From an uncultured Planctomycetaceae bacterium (GTDB taxonomy: Bacteria; Planctomycetota; Planctomycetia; Planctomycetales; Planctomycetaceae), in NCBI GenBank assembly GCA_903921605.1, contig CAIXQV010001025.1, positions 1 to 14,855 of the forward strand: DNA of 14,855 bases, in the 5' to 3' direction. The notes under the pieces are model-generated. The model made no database searches. It was not told where the DNA came from and worked only from the letters and a program-made list of their open reading frames with translations. Shown here one piece after another: positions 1 to 7,280 of the stretch; positions within the stretch are counted from its first letter, which is position 1, and each line of letters begins with the position of its first letter. The translations under genes and the position numbers were made by a program.

Positions 1-136
1 GATCGAACGCACGATCAGCTGGCTTCAATATCAAAGACGACTCCTCGTCCGACATGAAAGACACGCCCACCTCTTCGAAGGATTCCTACATCTGGCTTGC
101 ATGATGCTATGCCTGAAGGGGTTTTGAAACTGCCTC
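1..136. mobile_element. Right end of an IS5-like insertion sequence with probable terminal inverted repeat
   Basis: Bases about 119-136 read GGGTTTTGAAACTGCCTC; on the other strand this is GAGGCAGTTTCAAAACCC. That resembles IS5-family terminal repeats, which often begin GAG/GGG and run into a CAAAAC-like core. It lies where an IS end is expected, just beyond the transposase stop at 125-127. The next bases are TAG (137-139), compatible with the short TA or TNA target duplications of several IS5 subgroups. The left end is not in the window, so the boundary and duplication are inferred. Confidence 0.5.
2..127 (+). CDS. IS5-like transposase, C-terminal fragment (5' end outside window)
   Basis: The frame that begins at base 2 encodes 41 residues followed by TGA at 125-127. 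The peptide starts IERTISWLQYQRRLLVRHER and ends in MMLCLKGF. This matches the well-known C-terminus of IS5/IS4-type DDE transposases, where a catalytic-region 'ERT..WL...RRL..R.E' signature is followed by a helix ending near 'LxCLxxL'. The conserved glutamate of that signature would be E2 of the fragment. The rest of the gene lies left of the window, so I cannot tell whether the transposase is intact. It terminates 8 bases before the stop codon of the oppositely oriented lipoprotein gene. Family assignment rests on the C-terminal signature only; the exact IS subgroup is not determined. Confidence 0.78.
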   Translation: MERTISWLQYQRRLLVRHERHAHLFEGFLHLACMMLCLKGF

Positions 137-543
137 TAGTCCGATTCAGGTTTAGAATCGACAACGGTCCCGGGAAGTTTGTCCGAGATCGCTTTCAGGT
201 TCTTCAGGCTTTCGGCCAAATCCTTCGGTTTACCGTTTGCCGTCGCACACTCCTCATTCAACTTCTTAGCCGCAGCGAGAATCTCGAGGTAAACAGACTC
301 ATGTGAACCGGAGGGACGGCTATCAGGATTCTCAAGCAGCCCTACGATCGTGGAGATCTGATCAGCGGGTTCAGCAGAACGCACGGCTGCAACGACTTCG
401 TCGGCGACAATCTGTTTGACGCTCGCTGCGTACTTATCCGCATCCTGGGAATCGTCGTTGAAAGGAACCGTGCTTTCAGAACCACCACATCCAGAAGCTG
501 TTAGCAGAATCAAGAGAACAGCATGTCGCATAATTCGAGACAT
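136..543 (-). CDS. Small secreted lipoprotein, function unknown
   Basis: A 135-residue product is predicted from ATG at 543. In-frame ATGs at 558 and 561 and a TTG at 564 are alternatives that only add a few residues before the signal. The N-terminus MSRIMRHAVLLILLTASGC is a type II signal peptide, with a short basic start, a hydrophobic core and a lipobox ending at C19, so the mature protein should be lipid-anchored. The mature part is polar and helix-prone, with Glu/Lys/Ala-rich stretches and no recognised domain. It lies downstream of the DUF1559 gene in the same orientation, separated by an intrinsic terminator. DUF1559 genes in planctomycetes are often followed by small lipoproteins, so a partnership is plausible but not shown. 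Its TAG stop (136-138) touches the inferred IS end, so the last residues may not be ancestral. Confidence 0.82.
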   Translation of the reverse strand: MSRIMRHAVLLILLTASGCGGSESTVPFNDDSQDADKYAASVKQIVADEVVAAVRSAEPADQISTIVGLLENPDSRPSGSHESVYLEILAAAKKLNEECATANGKPKDLAESLKNLKAISDKLPGTVVDSKPESD

Positions 544-580
544 GGTAGGGTCTTTCATCATCAAGTAACGAGGAGGGGAG

Positions 581-617
581 AAAAAGCCAGCCAGGACAGT
601 CTTCCGTCTGGCTGGCT
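581..617 (-). terminator. Intrinsic terminator after the DUF1559 gene
   Basis: Read on the minus strand, a perfect 10-bp stem AGCCAGCCAG / CTGGCTGGCT (617-608 with 594-585) encloses a 13-nt loop and is followed directly by TTTT (584-581), then CTCC. It begins 30 bases beyond the DUF1559 stop codon at 647 and ends about 38 bases before the lipoprotein start at 543. It should reduce readthrough between the two genes. Confidence 0.85.
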
Positions 618-646
618 CAAGGATGGCAGGATGAGCGAGTGGTATC

Positions 647-1675
647 TTAGAATTCGCCCAGCACGTTACCGTCTGCCATGGAAAGTAGATTCAGCCAAAT
701 GCCGAGATCAATGTTCTCGCTGATGAATCGTCCAGAACCATCTGCGAGGCAAACTTGTACGCCCCCGGTGTGTTTGCTGCGAGACGTCATGAATGCATTG
801 TCCCCTTCCGCAGTACAGCGAAGGTTACGATCTGTGTTACTTGCACTACATCGAGCGGGGCGGTCTTTGAATCGGTCGTCCAGTGCATTTCCATTTGGGC
901 GAAGCCGGATTCGAGGATTGTAGGTTGCGAGATTGGATGTCGCTGACGAGTTGGAAATGATGACGCCTGTAGGATAGGCCCACGCACCACGAACATCACC
1001 CGTTGCTGTGCCGCCAATAACCTCAGCAACCAGAAGCGTATTCGACGTCCCGTCCGTAATGTGTGCTATCTTAGCTCCGAAATAGTGAACGCCTGAAAAT
1101 GGACCGCGCTCCTGGGAGAGGTTGAAGTCTGTCCCGGAGTAGGCATTTCCTGCGCCACCATTGACCGCATAATTACCACGAGCAAAGTTTGCCAGTTGGC
1201 CAGCGGCATTCGTCAATGGACCATACATTGGAGCTTCAGAACCTGAATCGCTTGGGCACTGAACAGCAGCCAGTTTTGTGCCCACCACCGCCACATTATC
1301 ACGCGCGCGGACACTGCTGAAATTGTATTGAGCGTACAGGTTCCCCTGCTCAAAATATGGCAGCGTTAACACAATCCAGGAAGGGCCCCAGCTTGTGCTG
1401 TTGGCAGCAGGGTTTACGCCGCCATTTACAACAGCCTCAAAGTTATGGATACCTGCCGGCGGCAATCGGCCAGCGACATCCATGTAGTTGTGAAGAGCCA
1501 GCCCCAGTTGCTTGAGGTTGTTCTTGCACTGAGTACGTCGAGCCGCTTCTCTGGCTTGCTGCACCGCTGGCAGCAGCAATGCAATCAGAATTGCGATGAT
1601 CGCAATCACAACGAGCAACTCAATGAGCGTAAAGCCCCTGAGTCGCTTTCGAGACACTACCATAGTCTGAGACAT
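647..1675 (-). CDS. DUF1559 domain protein with prepilin-type N-terminus and H-x9-DG motif
   Basis: The 342-residue product is a pseudopilin-like secreted protein of the family expanded in Planctomycetota. The N-terminus has a basic leader (SRKRLRG, to G14), then FTLIELLVV with the conserved glutamate at residue 19, and a hydrophobic stretch running into [14 protein letters not shown], the family hallmark. The type IV prepilin peptidase cut would fall between G14 and F15. Near the C-terminus H302 is followed by nine residues and then D312-G313, the H-x9-DG motif used to define the family. I chose ATG at 1675 because GAGAGGAAG lies about six bases upstream on the minus strand and the leader has normal prepilin length; the frame stays open to 1753, but the added residues precede the leader. 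The molecular role of the family is not established. Surface or pseudopilus-like assembly is inferred from the N-terminus. Confidence 0.93.
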   Translation of the reverse strand: MSQTMVVSRKRLRGFTLIELLVVIAIIAILIALLLPAVQQAREAARRTQCKNNLKQLGLALHNYMDVAGRLPPAGIHNFEAVVNGGVNPAANSTSWGPSWIVLTLPYFEQGNLYAQYNFSSVRARDNVAVVGTKLAAVQCPSDSGSEAPMYGPLTNAAGQLANFARGNYAVNGGAGNAYSGTDFNLSQERGPFSGVHYFGAKIAHITDGTSNTLLVAEVIGGTATGDVRGAWAYPTGVIISNSSATSNLATYNPRIRLRPNGNALDDRFKDRPARCSASNTDRNLRCTAEGDNAFMTSRSKHTGGVQVCLADGSGRFISENIDLGIWLNLLSMADGNVLGEF

Positions 1676-1983
1676 ACGCCACTTCCTCTCAGTTTGCAGC
1701 CATAAGAAAAGGGTCTGAATCCCGCTGCGAGACAGGACAACGGCCTGAATCACGCGTGTCCGAGATTTCCGGAATAATGGTGAGCATTTGACCAGAGGAG
1801 ATCTTCGGGCGTTCGTCGTTGTTTACAATGGGAACCGTCTCTTGATTATGAATAATTTGTTAATTTTTGTGTGAATAGAAAATGCAGCGACGCCCAATTG
1901 AAATCCTTGGAAAGCACCGTCGCCTTTGTGGCACGACTGGATAACCGTGGAAATTGACTAGTTCAGCGACAGGAAAGACCCAG
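1676..1983. promoter_or_regulatory. Divergent intergenic region with AT-rich promoter-like core
   Basis: This 308-bp stretch separates the DUF1559 gene (minus) from the phosphatase gene (plus). The region 1842-1885 is strikingly AT-rich compared with its surroundings. On the minus strand TTCACA (1875-1870) and CATAAT (1850-1845) each match five of six bases of the sigma-70 hexamers, but the spacing is 19 bp, which is long. No comparable pair stands out on the plus strand. For the plus-strand gene, AGGAAAG lies about six bases before the ATG at 1984. Nothing else recognisable is present. Confidence 0.35.
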
Positions 1984-3987
1984 ATGAATGTTCGCGTGTG
2001 CGTACTTTTTTGCGCAGTCCTTGAGATCTTCGGCGCGGCATTTGTGCAGGCCGAGACGACGTCTCCACGGCTTAGTCGCGGTCCTTATCTTCAACTGTCA
2101 ACTTCATCATCGATTAAGATCGTTTGGCGAACCGTTGGTGAGATTCGACCTGAGGTTCAGTTTGGACTTCAGCATTCCAATTTGAATCAGACCTTAGAGT
2201 CGTCATCAATCGTCGTCAGAATGGCCCCGAAAGACGGAGGGATAAGCGGAGAGGCGGTCAGTGACTCGTCCCTGCACTCCGCGCCGGCTGGAACTGTGCA
2301 ATACGAAGCCACACTTTCAGGGCTTGAACCGGGTAAGACCTATTTTTATTCCATACTGAATGATTCAGAAATTCTTGCTGGCGGCGCCGACTACTTCTTC
2401 AGAACTCATCCCGTTCCAGGAACTGTTCAGCCCATTCGCGTCTGGGTTGTGGGCGATTCCGGCACAGCGGATGCTCGCCAGGCGGCTGTTTATTCGGCCA
2501 TGCAGAAATATGTGACGGAGCAGAATCATCCCCTGGATCTGTATCTGCATGTGGGTGATATGGCGTATCCGTCAGGAACAGATGACGAATTCCAGAAGAC
2601 GTTCTTCGACATCTATCAGCCAACATTGCGCAATACGGTGTGCTGGGCGTCGATGGGCAATCATGAAGGGAAGACCTCGAAGGGTCTGCTGGGACTCGGC
2701 CCATACTACGATGCATACGTTTGCCCAAAGCGAGGCGAAGCGGGCGGGCTGCCATCGGCCAGCGAAGCATTCTATTCATTCGACTACGCGAATGCTCATT
2801 TCATCTGTCTGGACTCACATGACCTTGACCGAGCCCCCACCGGAGTGATGGCTCAATGGTTGCGAGCCGATCTGGAGAACACAAAGTCTGACTGGGTCAT
2901 CGCTTATTGGCATCATCCGCCCTATACAAAAGGTTCACATGACAGCGACAAAGAAGGCGCGCTGGTGGAAATGCGAGAACTCATCATGCCGATTCTGGAA
3001 GCTGGTGGCGTTGATATGGTTCTGACGGGGCACTCACACATCTACGAGCGATCTATGTTGATCGACGGGGCTTATCAGACTCCGACGACAGCCGACGGAG
3101 TCGTGCTGGACGATGGTGATGGTGATCCCAACGGTGAAGGACCGTATCGCAAAAGCAAGGGGCTCCATCCTCATCAAGGAGTCGTGCAGGTGGTGACCGG
3201 CAACGGAGGTGCCAAGGTCAGTCGGCTGGGAACATCTCCCGTGATGAAGAAAGTCCTCGTCGAATATGGATCAACAATTCTCGACATCAACGGCGATACT
3301 CTGAGCGGCGTTATGGTGAATCGGGCGGGTGTCACCAGCGATCTCTTCAGTATTGTCAAACAGGGAACCGTGGAGCCGAAGATTGTTGCATCGCCGCGTG
3401 TGTTGCCGCTCTATTCTGTTCCTGTGGGAAGACCCAACATTGAAAAGTCCGAACTGACACCGTTTCCAAAAGCCTCCGTAGAACTCATCAAACCGAACGC
3501 GGAGTGGGATTATCTGGCTGGTAGCCATGCTTCTGATCAGTGGACTGCAATCGCCTTCATCCCGGACGAAGCCAGTGGCTGGAAATCAGGAACGATGGGT
3601 ATCGGCTATGGCGACAGTGATGATGTAACCGAGCTGAAAGACATGAAGGACAAGTACAGGGCCGTGTATTCACGCAAAGACTTTGAATTACCGCCCGGGA
3701 AGAAAGAACAGATTGCCGAACTGGGCCTTGTGATCAGTTATGACGATGCATTCATCGCTTATCTGAATGGCCACGAAGTCCTGCGAGTTAACGTCAAGTC
3801 AGGACGCGGAGCGATGGCCAAAGGCGTGAGCAGTCACGAAGCAGAGGGTTACGAATACCTGCCTTTGAAGGATGCCGTGAAGTTTCTGACAGATGACGAC
3901 AACATTCTGTCCATCGAAGGCCACAACGATGACCTCGGGAGCAGCGACCTTACCCTGGACGCTTATCTTCTTGCGGTGCCAAAGTGA
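1984..3987 (+). CDS. Secreted purple-acid-phosphatase-like metallophosphatase
   Basis: A 667-residue exported protein is predicted from ATG at 1984, with AGGAAAG just upstream; an upstream in-frame TTG at 1954 is less likely. Residues 1-23 form a signal peptide with a VQA cut site. Residues about 30-140 look like the FN3-type N-terminal domain of purple acid phosphatases (GPYLQLS... then LEPGKTYFYSI). The calcineurin-like core follows with all metal-ligand motifs visible: GDSGT (157), GDMAYP (191), GNHE (225), HHPP (310) and GHSHIYER (349). Residues about 505-667 form an extra beta-rich module with GYGD and 'AYLNGHEV' segments, resembling galactose-binding-like jelly-roll domains frequent in planctomycete secreted enzymes. 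The predicted activity is hydrolysis of phosphate esters outside the cytoplasm; the substrate is unknown. It overlaps the next gene by four bases (GTGA). Confidence 0.9.
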   Translation: MNVRVCVLFCAVLEIFGAAFVQAETTSPRLSRGPYLQLSTSSSIKIVWRTVGEIRPEVQFGLQHSNLNQTLESSSIVVRMAPKDGGISGEAVSDSSLHSAPAGTVQYEATLSGLEPGKTYFYSILNDSEILAGGADYFFRTHPVPGTVQPIRVWVVGDSGTADARQAAVYSAMQKYVTEQNHPLDLYLHVGDMAYPSGTDDEFQKTFFDIYQPTLRNTVCWASMGNHEGKTSKGLLGLGPYYDAYVCPKRGEAGGLPSASEAFYSFDYANAHFICLDSHDLDRAPTGVMAQWLRADLENTKSDWVIAYWHHPPYTKGSHDSDKEGALVEMRELIMPILEAGGVDMVLTGHSHIYERSMLIDGAYQTPTTADGVVLDDGDGDPNGEGPYRKSKGLHPHQGVVQVVTGNGGAKVSRLGTSPVMKKVLVEYGSTILDINGDTLSGVMVNRAGVTSDLFSIVKQGTVEPKIVASPRVLPLYSVPVGRPNIEKSELTPFPKASVELIKPNAEWDYLAGSHASDQWTAIAFIPDEASGWKSGTMGIGYGDSDDVTELKDMKDKYRAVYSRKDFELPPGKKEQIAELGLVISYDDAFIAYLNGHEVLRVNVKSGRGAMAKGVSSHEAEGYEYLPLKDAVKFLTDDDNILSIEGHNDDLGSSDLTLDAYLLAVPK

Positions 3988-4904
3988 GGGCGGTCTTGAG
4001 AGTTTATTCCTCCTGGCGAATTGTTCTGACTCTGATGACAATTCTATTGGCATCGTCACGATCAGCACTCGCGCATAATGGGCCCGAAGCTGTGATTGCA
4101 GCACTGAACGCCACGATGCTGAAATCGGGGCCAACCGCTGATCTTATGTTTCGCCGAGCTTCAGAGTTTCGCGCACTCCGTGATGATGTGCGTGCGGCCA
4201 ATGACCTGCAGCGTGCAATCGAATTGGATGGGTCTCTGGAGATTGCTCGTCTGGAACTCGCGCGACTCCAATTGAAGTTGCAACGTCAGGCGGCGGATTC
4301 TCCGCAGCCCCTGCTGGTTCTCAGGGAGCCAATGGAAACCCTGCAGCCTTTGCTCGAGAGTCCAAGTGAAATCGTTCGTATTGCCGCGTTGGCCTTGCGA
4401 GGTGAAATTCATCTGGCCTATTGTCAGTGGAATGACGCCGCCGCCGATTTTTCTGCTGCTTTGAAAAGCCGCCCTGAGGAGGTTCAGTGGGCTCTGTGGC
4501 AGGCCGAGGCATTGCAGAGGCTTGGCCGATATTCCGAATGCCTGACGGCACTTCGAGAATCATATGTCACGACCGGCAGCCCTGTGATTCGTGCCAGGTT
4601 ATGCGACGTGCTGATTGAAAACGCCAGCAAAGATTTGTCCGGTGAGTTACTCCCCGCAGTCTTTATTGACGAAGCTGGTGCGATTATTGAACGCGAACTT
4701 GCGGATTCACGGCTCAAGAGCGCCTGGCGAATTCGTCGCGCTCAGTTACTGCTGTTGACCGAAAGCCAGAATCCGGAGCATCGCGAAGAAGCCCGTCGAG
4801 AGCTTAACGCAGCACTCGAAGAATTGAATAATCGCCTCTCAACGAATTCGCCGGATCCCAAATTGGTTAGAGATCGTCAGCGAGCTCTGGCGATGCTGAA
4901 ATAG
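3984..4904 (+). CDS. Exported TPR-repeat protein coupled to the phosphatase
   Basis: The product is 306 residues and starts at GTG 3984, whose TG is shared with the TGA stop of the phosphatase, an arrangement typical of translational coupling. The N-terminus has a signal peptide with a hydrophobic core (about residues 13-23) and an ALA cut site after residue 30. The mature part is helical with TPR-like spacing: the first pair sits around ADLMFRRASEFRALRD and AANDLQRAIELDGS, and another around LAYCQWNDAAADFSAAL with ALWQAEALQRLGRYSECL. No catalytic motif is visible, so a binding or scaffolding role in the periplasm is inferred, probably connected with the phosphatase upstream. The gene ends seven bases before the convergent mnmE stop, with no terminator seen between them. 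Confidence 0.82.
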   Translation: MRAVLRVYSSWRIVLTLMTILLASSRSALAHNGPEAVIAALNATMLKSGPTADLMFRRASEFRALRDDVRAANDLQRAIELDGSLEIARLELARLQLKLQRQAADSPQPLLVLREPMETLQPLLESPSEIVRIAALALRGEIHLAYCQWNDAAADFSAALKSRPEEVQWALWQAEALQRLGRYSECLTALRESYVTTGSPVIRARLCDVLIENASKDLSGELLPAVFIDEAGAIIERELADSRLKSAWRIRRAQLLLLTESQNPEHREEARRELNAALEELNNRLSTNSPDPKLVRDRQRALAMLK

Positions 4905-4911
4905 TCGCCCG

Positions 4912-6318
4912 CTACTTCCCGATACAAAAATTACTGAAGATGTGGTCCAGAATATCGTCAGTGTAGACATCACCCAGGATCGTACCTAGTTCATGCAGTG
5001 CGGAGCGAATCTCCATGGAGATCAGTTCGTCGCCGTGATTCGCTGTGGTCGCCGTGAGTGCGTGATCCAGTGATTGCGTGGCTCGCTGCAGGCTGTCTCG
5101 ACATCGCACCGCCGTCGTCCCCAGCAGCTCGCTGCGTGAGGCGTTGGCGGAGTTCAGGCTGGCCAGAATTGTCTCGCGCAGAGCTTCGATGTTATGCCCC
5201 GTCTCCGCACTCACGCACAAAACGCTGCTAATCGTAGCGTCGGATTCATCCGACTGACCTCCCGTCGTCAAATCAATCCGAGTCAGTACATGAATCATGG
5301 CCGACGATTGCTTTGCTGCGATCCTGCGAAGTTGCTCGTCTTCAGCTCTCTCATGATCAGAAAGATCAGAAAGATCAGCGGCAGTACACCAGACGACAAG
5401 ATCCGAGGCCGAGACCTGTTCACCGCGCAGCTCCTGAGCACGTTCCATGATCAGATCGGCCGCATCTTCCCAGCCCGCAGTATCGATTAGTTCCACCTCC
5501 ATCGAATCCAGCGGCAGTGTGGCCGTGAGATAATCTCTGGTCGTCCCGGCGATTGGTGAGACGATTGCCTTTTGCTGTCCGATCAGTCGATTAAACAGAG
5601 TACTCTTGCCAGCATTCGGCAGCCCCGCCAAAACTACTCGACGACGATAACCGGCTGGTAATCGGCTGGCAGAATCTTCGGCCAATTGCCTCACAACGAA
5701 TAATGCTTCGTCAAGTCGACGAGCAATCTCGGGCTTCGTGATGAACTCGATATCTTCTTCGACGAAATCCAGGCCCGCTTCGAGATCTCCCAGAAGTGCA
5801 ATCAGATCGGCTCGCACCTGACCCAGCCGAGAAGTCATGCTGCCACCAAGCTGAGACAGTGCCTTCTGGAGTTCTTCGTGATCTGTCGCTTCGATCACCC
5901 CGAGAACCGCTTCCGCCTGCAGCAGGTCGATGCGGCCTGAAAGAAACGCCCGCATCGTAAATTCACCTCGCCGAGCCAGGCGAGCACCCTTTTCACACAG
6001 GTGTTCAATCGTTGCTTCCAGCAGCGGAGGTGAGCCGATCAGATGAAACTCAGCCATCGGCTGGCCCGTATAACTTCGCTTTGTCGGCCAGAACATCAGA
6101 GCGACCGGCACAGGAACAATGATCGAGGAAAGTTCCAGGTGGCCTGTAAATCGTCGAGGCAATTTCGACGATCGCCAACTGTTCGACTTTTCATCCGGCC
6201 GAAACAACTCTGCTACAACATCGACGGTTGCCATTCCACTGACTCGCACAATCCCGCGCAGGGCGGAGCCGGGAGGTGAAGCAAGGGCAACGATGGTGTC
6301 ATCAAGGTCAAGTGGCAT
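4912..6318 (-). CDS. mnmE: tRNA uridine-5-carboxymethylaminomethyl modification GTPase MnmE
   Basis: MnmE acts with MnmG to modify the wobble uridine (U34) of certain tRNAs in the cytoplasm. I chose ATG 6318, giving 468 residues, the usual family length, and starting MPLDLDDTIVALASPPGSAL as expected. The frame remains open upstream to 6621, but that part crosses a palindrome-rich intergenic region. The N-terminal folate-binding domain is followed by GEFTMRAFLSGRIDLLQAEA (119-138), then the G domain: GLPNAGKST (232), GTTRD (258), DTAG (279) and G5-like SAETG (370). The C-terminus is FCIGK with the invariant cysteine (465). Oddities: G4 reads TRID (346-349) rather than NKxD, and the usual HGG after the SYTG motif is IGSPP here. 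A 9-bp tandem repeat encodes DLSDLSDH near 315-322. No Shine-Dalgarno is evident. Confidence 0.96.
   Translation of the reverse strand: MPLDLDDTIVALASPPGSALRGIVRVSGMATVDVVAELFRPDEKSNSWRSSKLPRRFTGHLELSSIIVPVPVALMFWPTKRSYTGQPMAEFHLIGSPPLLEATIEHLCEKGARLARRGEFTMRAFLSGRIDLLQAEAVLGVIEATDHEELQKALSQLGGSMTSRLGQVRADLIALLGDLEAGLDFVEEDIEFITKPEIARRLDEALFVVRQLAEDSASRLPAGYRRRVVLAGLPNAGKSTLFNRLIGQQKAIVSPIAGTTRDYLTATLPLDSMEVELIDTAGWEDAADLIMERAQELRGEQVSASDLVVWCTAADLSDLSDHERAEDEQLRRIAAKQSSAMIHVLTRIDLTTGGQSDESDATISSVLCVSAETGHNIEALRETILASLNSANASRSELLGTTAVRCRDSLQRATQSLDHALTATTANHGDELISMEIRSALHELGTILGDVYTDDILDHIFSNFCIGK
5355..5378. repeat. Short in-frame tandem repeat inside mnmE
   Basis: GATCAGAAA occurs at 5355-5363 and again at 5364-5372, followed by GATCAG. 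The unit is nine bases, so it stays in frame and produces the DLSDLSD stretch between the G3 and G4 motifs of MnmE, a probable surface loop. Confidence 0.8.
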
Positions 6319-6736
6319 GAAGGCAATGTAGAGCGAAGAGTCGCAACACAGAAGCGAATGAATTGGCGGCTCGTGGAAAGAGCATCGCGTGTAGCCTGAT
6401 GCTTCCGCGTGGGGTAATTGGCCGACAGACGAAGTCCGCTGTGTAACGGCGGAAGGTGTCTTGTATTCAGGCGACGTAAATCTGCTGCGGCCGTATTCAC
6501 GGCCGAGACGACGGGGATGCTTATTTGACCCCACGCTGAAGCGTGGGGCTACGCGCAGCCGCCGCATTCGCGGCGAAACCCATACGGGCTGGGGTCTTCG
6601 CATGGTTGCGGCCAGCGGCATTGTTGGGCGAGCCGCAGAGTTGTGGCCCGTCTCCTGACCGAGCCACCCGTTCCGACCGGCACGGTCTCCAGTACCGTTT
6701 ATTCGCGACGGACAATCGTTGAGCTCTGCGAATTCG
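6319..6736. other. Gene-free region upstream of mnmE, palindrome-rich
   Basis: This 418-bp stretch lies between the mnmE start and the stop of the fabZ-like gene. It contains three short hairpins at 6488-6575 (separate entry). Further right, 6651-6700 contains two similar pieces, GTCTCCTGACCG and GGTCTCCAGTACCG, suggesting degenerate repeat content. Small open frames cross it but have repeat-driven, Arg-rich compositions, no recognisable domains and no ribosome binding sites. The mnmE promoter should lie here, but I could not place it confidently. Confidence 0.6.
6488..6575. repeat. Cluster of three short palindromic stem-loops
   Basis: Three inverted repeats follow one another: CGGCCG (6488-6493) with CGGCCG (6500-6505); CCCCACGCT (6529-6537) with AGCGTGGGG (6540-6548); and CGCCGC (6560-6565) with GCGGCG (6570-6575) around ATTC. 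The middle one is the strongest. Stretches of this style, a CCCCACGC hairpin followed by GCTACG, are familiar to me as intergenic repeats in planctomycete genomes, but copy number cannot be judged from one window. None is followed by a T-run, so they are poor terminators. Confidence 0.7.
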
Positions 6737-7168
6737 CTACGCTTCCACCGCCGCGGCGGTGCAGACGAATTCCAGACGCGCGGTGACTTTGCCGTCGACG
6801 GAGCATTTGCCCTTCAAGTAGAAGGCGTTGGCGACTCGCTCTGTCAGCTCCACGGTCAGCTCAATGGTTTCCCCAGGCCGAATCATCTTGCGGAACTGGA
6901 CGTTGTTAAGCCGAGTTACCACGGGAACTTCTTCTGATCCGGTCGGGACTAACTTTGAAATTAGTACCGCTCCGGCCTGAAAGCAGGCTTCACATTGCAG
7001 CACTCCCGGGAAGACCGGGAAGGCCGGATAGTGGCCCTGAAAGACCGGCAAAGATTCCTTCAGGACTTTGCGAGCCACGATATGTGTTTCGCTGATCTCG
7101 GTGACTTCATCCAGCCACAAAAACGGATCACGATGAGGAATGCAGGCTTTGATTTCGTCGGTGTTCAC
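6737..7168 (-). CDS. FabZ-like 3-hydroxyacyl-ACP dehydratase (hotdog fold)
   Basis: The product is 143 residues from GTG at 7168. It resembles FabZ, which dehydrates 3-hydroxyacyl-ACP in fatty acid elongation. Seen motifs: IPHRDPFLWLDEV (10-22), then GHYPAFPVFPGVLQCEA (45-61), with the catalytic histidine H46 and glutamate E60 in the positions expected for FabZ, and a following FQAGAVL helix. Length matches the family (about 140-150). The frame is open to a TTG at 7228, but that extension adds a spurious hydrophobic segment and its start lies inside a hairpin, so the GTG is preferred; no clear Shine-Dalgarno is seen. It lies downstream of the response regulator in the same orientation, 112 bases away with a hairpin between. 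No other fatty-acid genes are nearby, so it may be a second copy or serve a specialised lipid pathway. Confidence 0.88.
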   Translation of the reverse strand: MNTDEIKACIPHRDPFLWLDEVTEISETHIVARKVLKESLPVFQGHYPAFPVFPGVLQCEACFQAGAVLISKLVPTGSEEVPVVTRLNNVQFRKMIRPGETIELTVELTERVANAFYLKGKCSVDGKVTARLEFVCTAAAVEA

Positions 7169-7210
7169 GGGCGAAGCCAGAAAAAGTTCAGGGAGTATAG
7201 TGAGTACCAA

Positions 7211-7241
7211 AGAGACAAGCCGGGACAAATTTCGTCCCGGC
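7211..7241 (-). terminator. Hairpin after the regulator gene, possible weak terminator
   Basis: GCCGGGAC (7219-7226) pairs perfectly with GTCCCGGC (7234-7241) around a 7-nt loop. On the minus strand the stem begins 39 bases beyond the regulator stop and is followed by TTGTCTCTTT, a broken T-tract. It could end the regulator transcript or act as a 5' UTR structure for the fabZ-like gene. Confidence 0.45.
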
Positions 7242-7280
7242 CTGTGTCAGGCAAACTGTGTGATTGCGTTGCGGACCGCC

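Noticed and set aside
6319..6621. N-terminal extension of MnmE by about 100 residues
   Set aside because: Family proteins begin near DTIVALASPPG, and the extension translates palindromic intergenic DNA.
6461..6658. Small Arg-rich open frame across the palindrome cluster
   Set aside because: Its composition is produced by the repeats, and there is no domain or ribosome binding site.
7169..7228. Hydrophobic N-terminal extension of the FabZ-like protein, which might have been a signal or membrane segment
   Set aside because: FabZ enzymes are cytoplasmic, the TTG start is inside a hairpin, and the GTG at 7168 gives the normal length.
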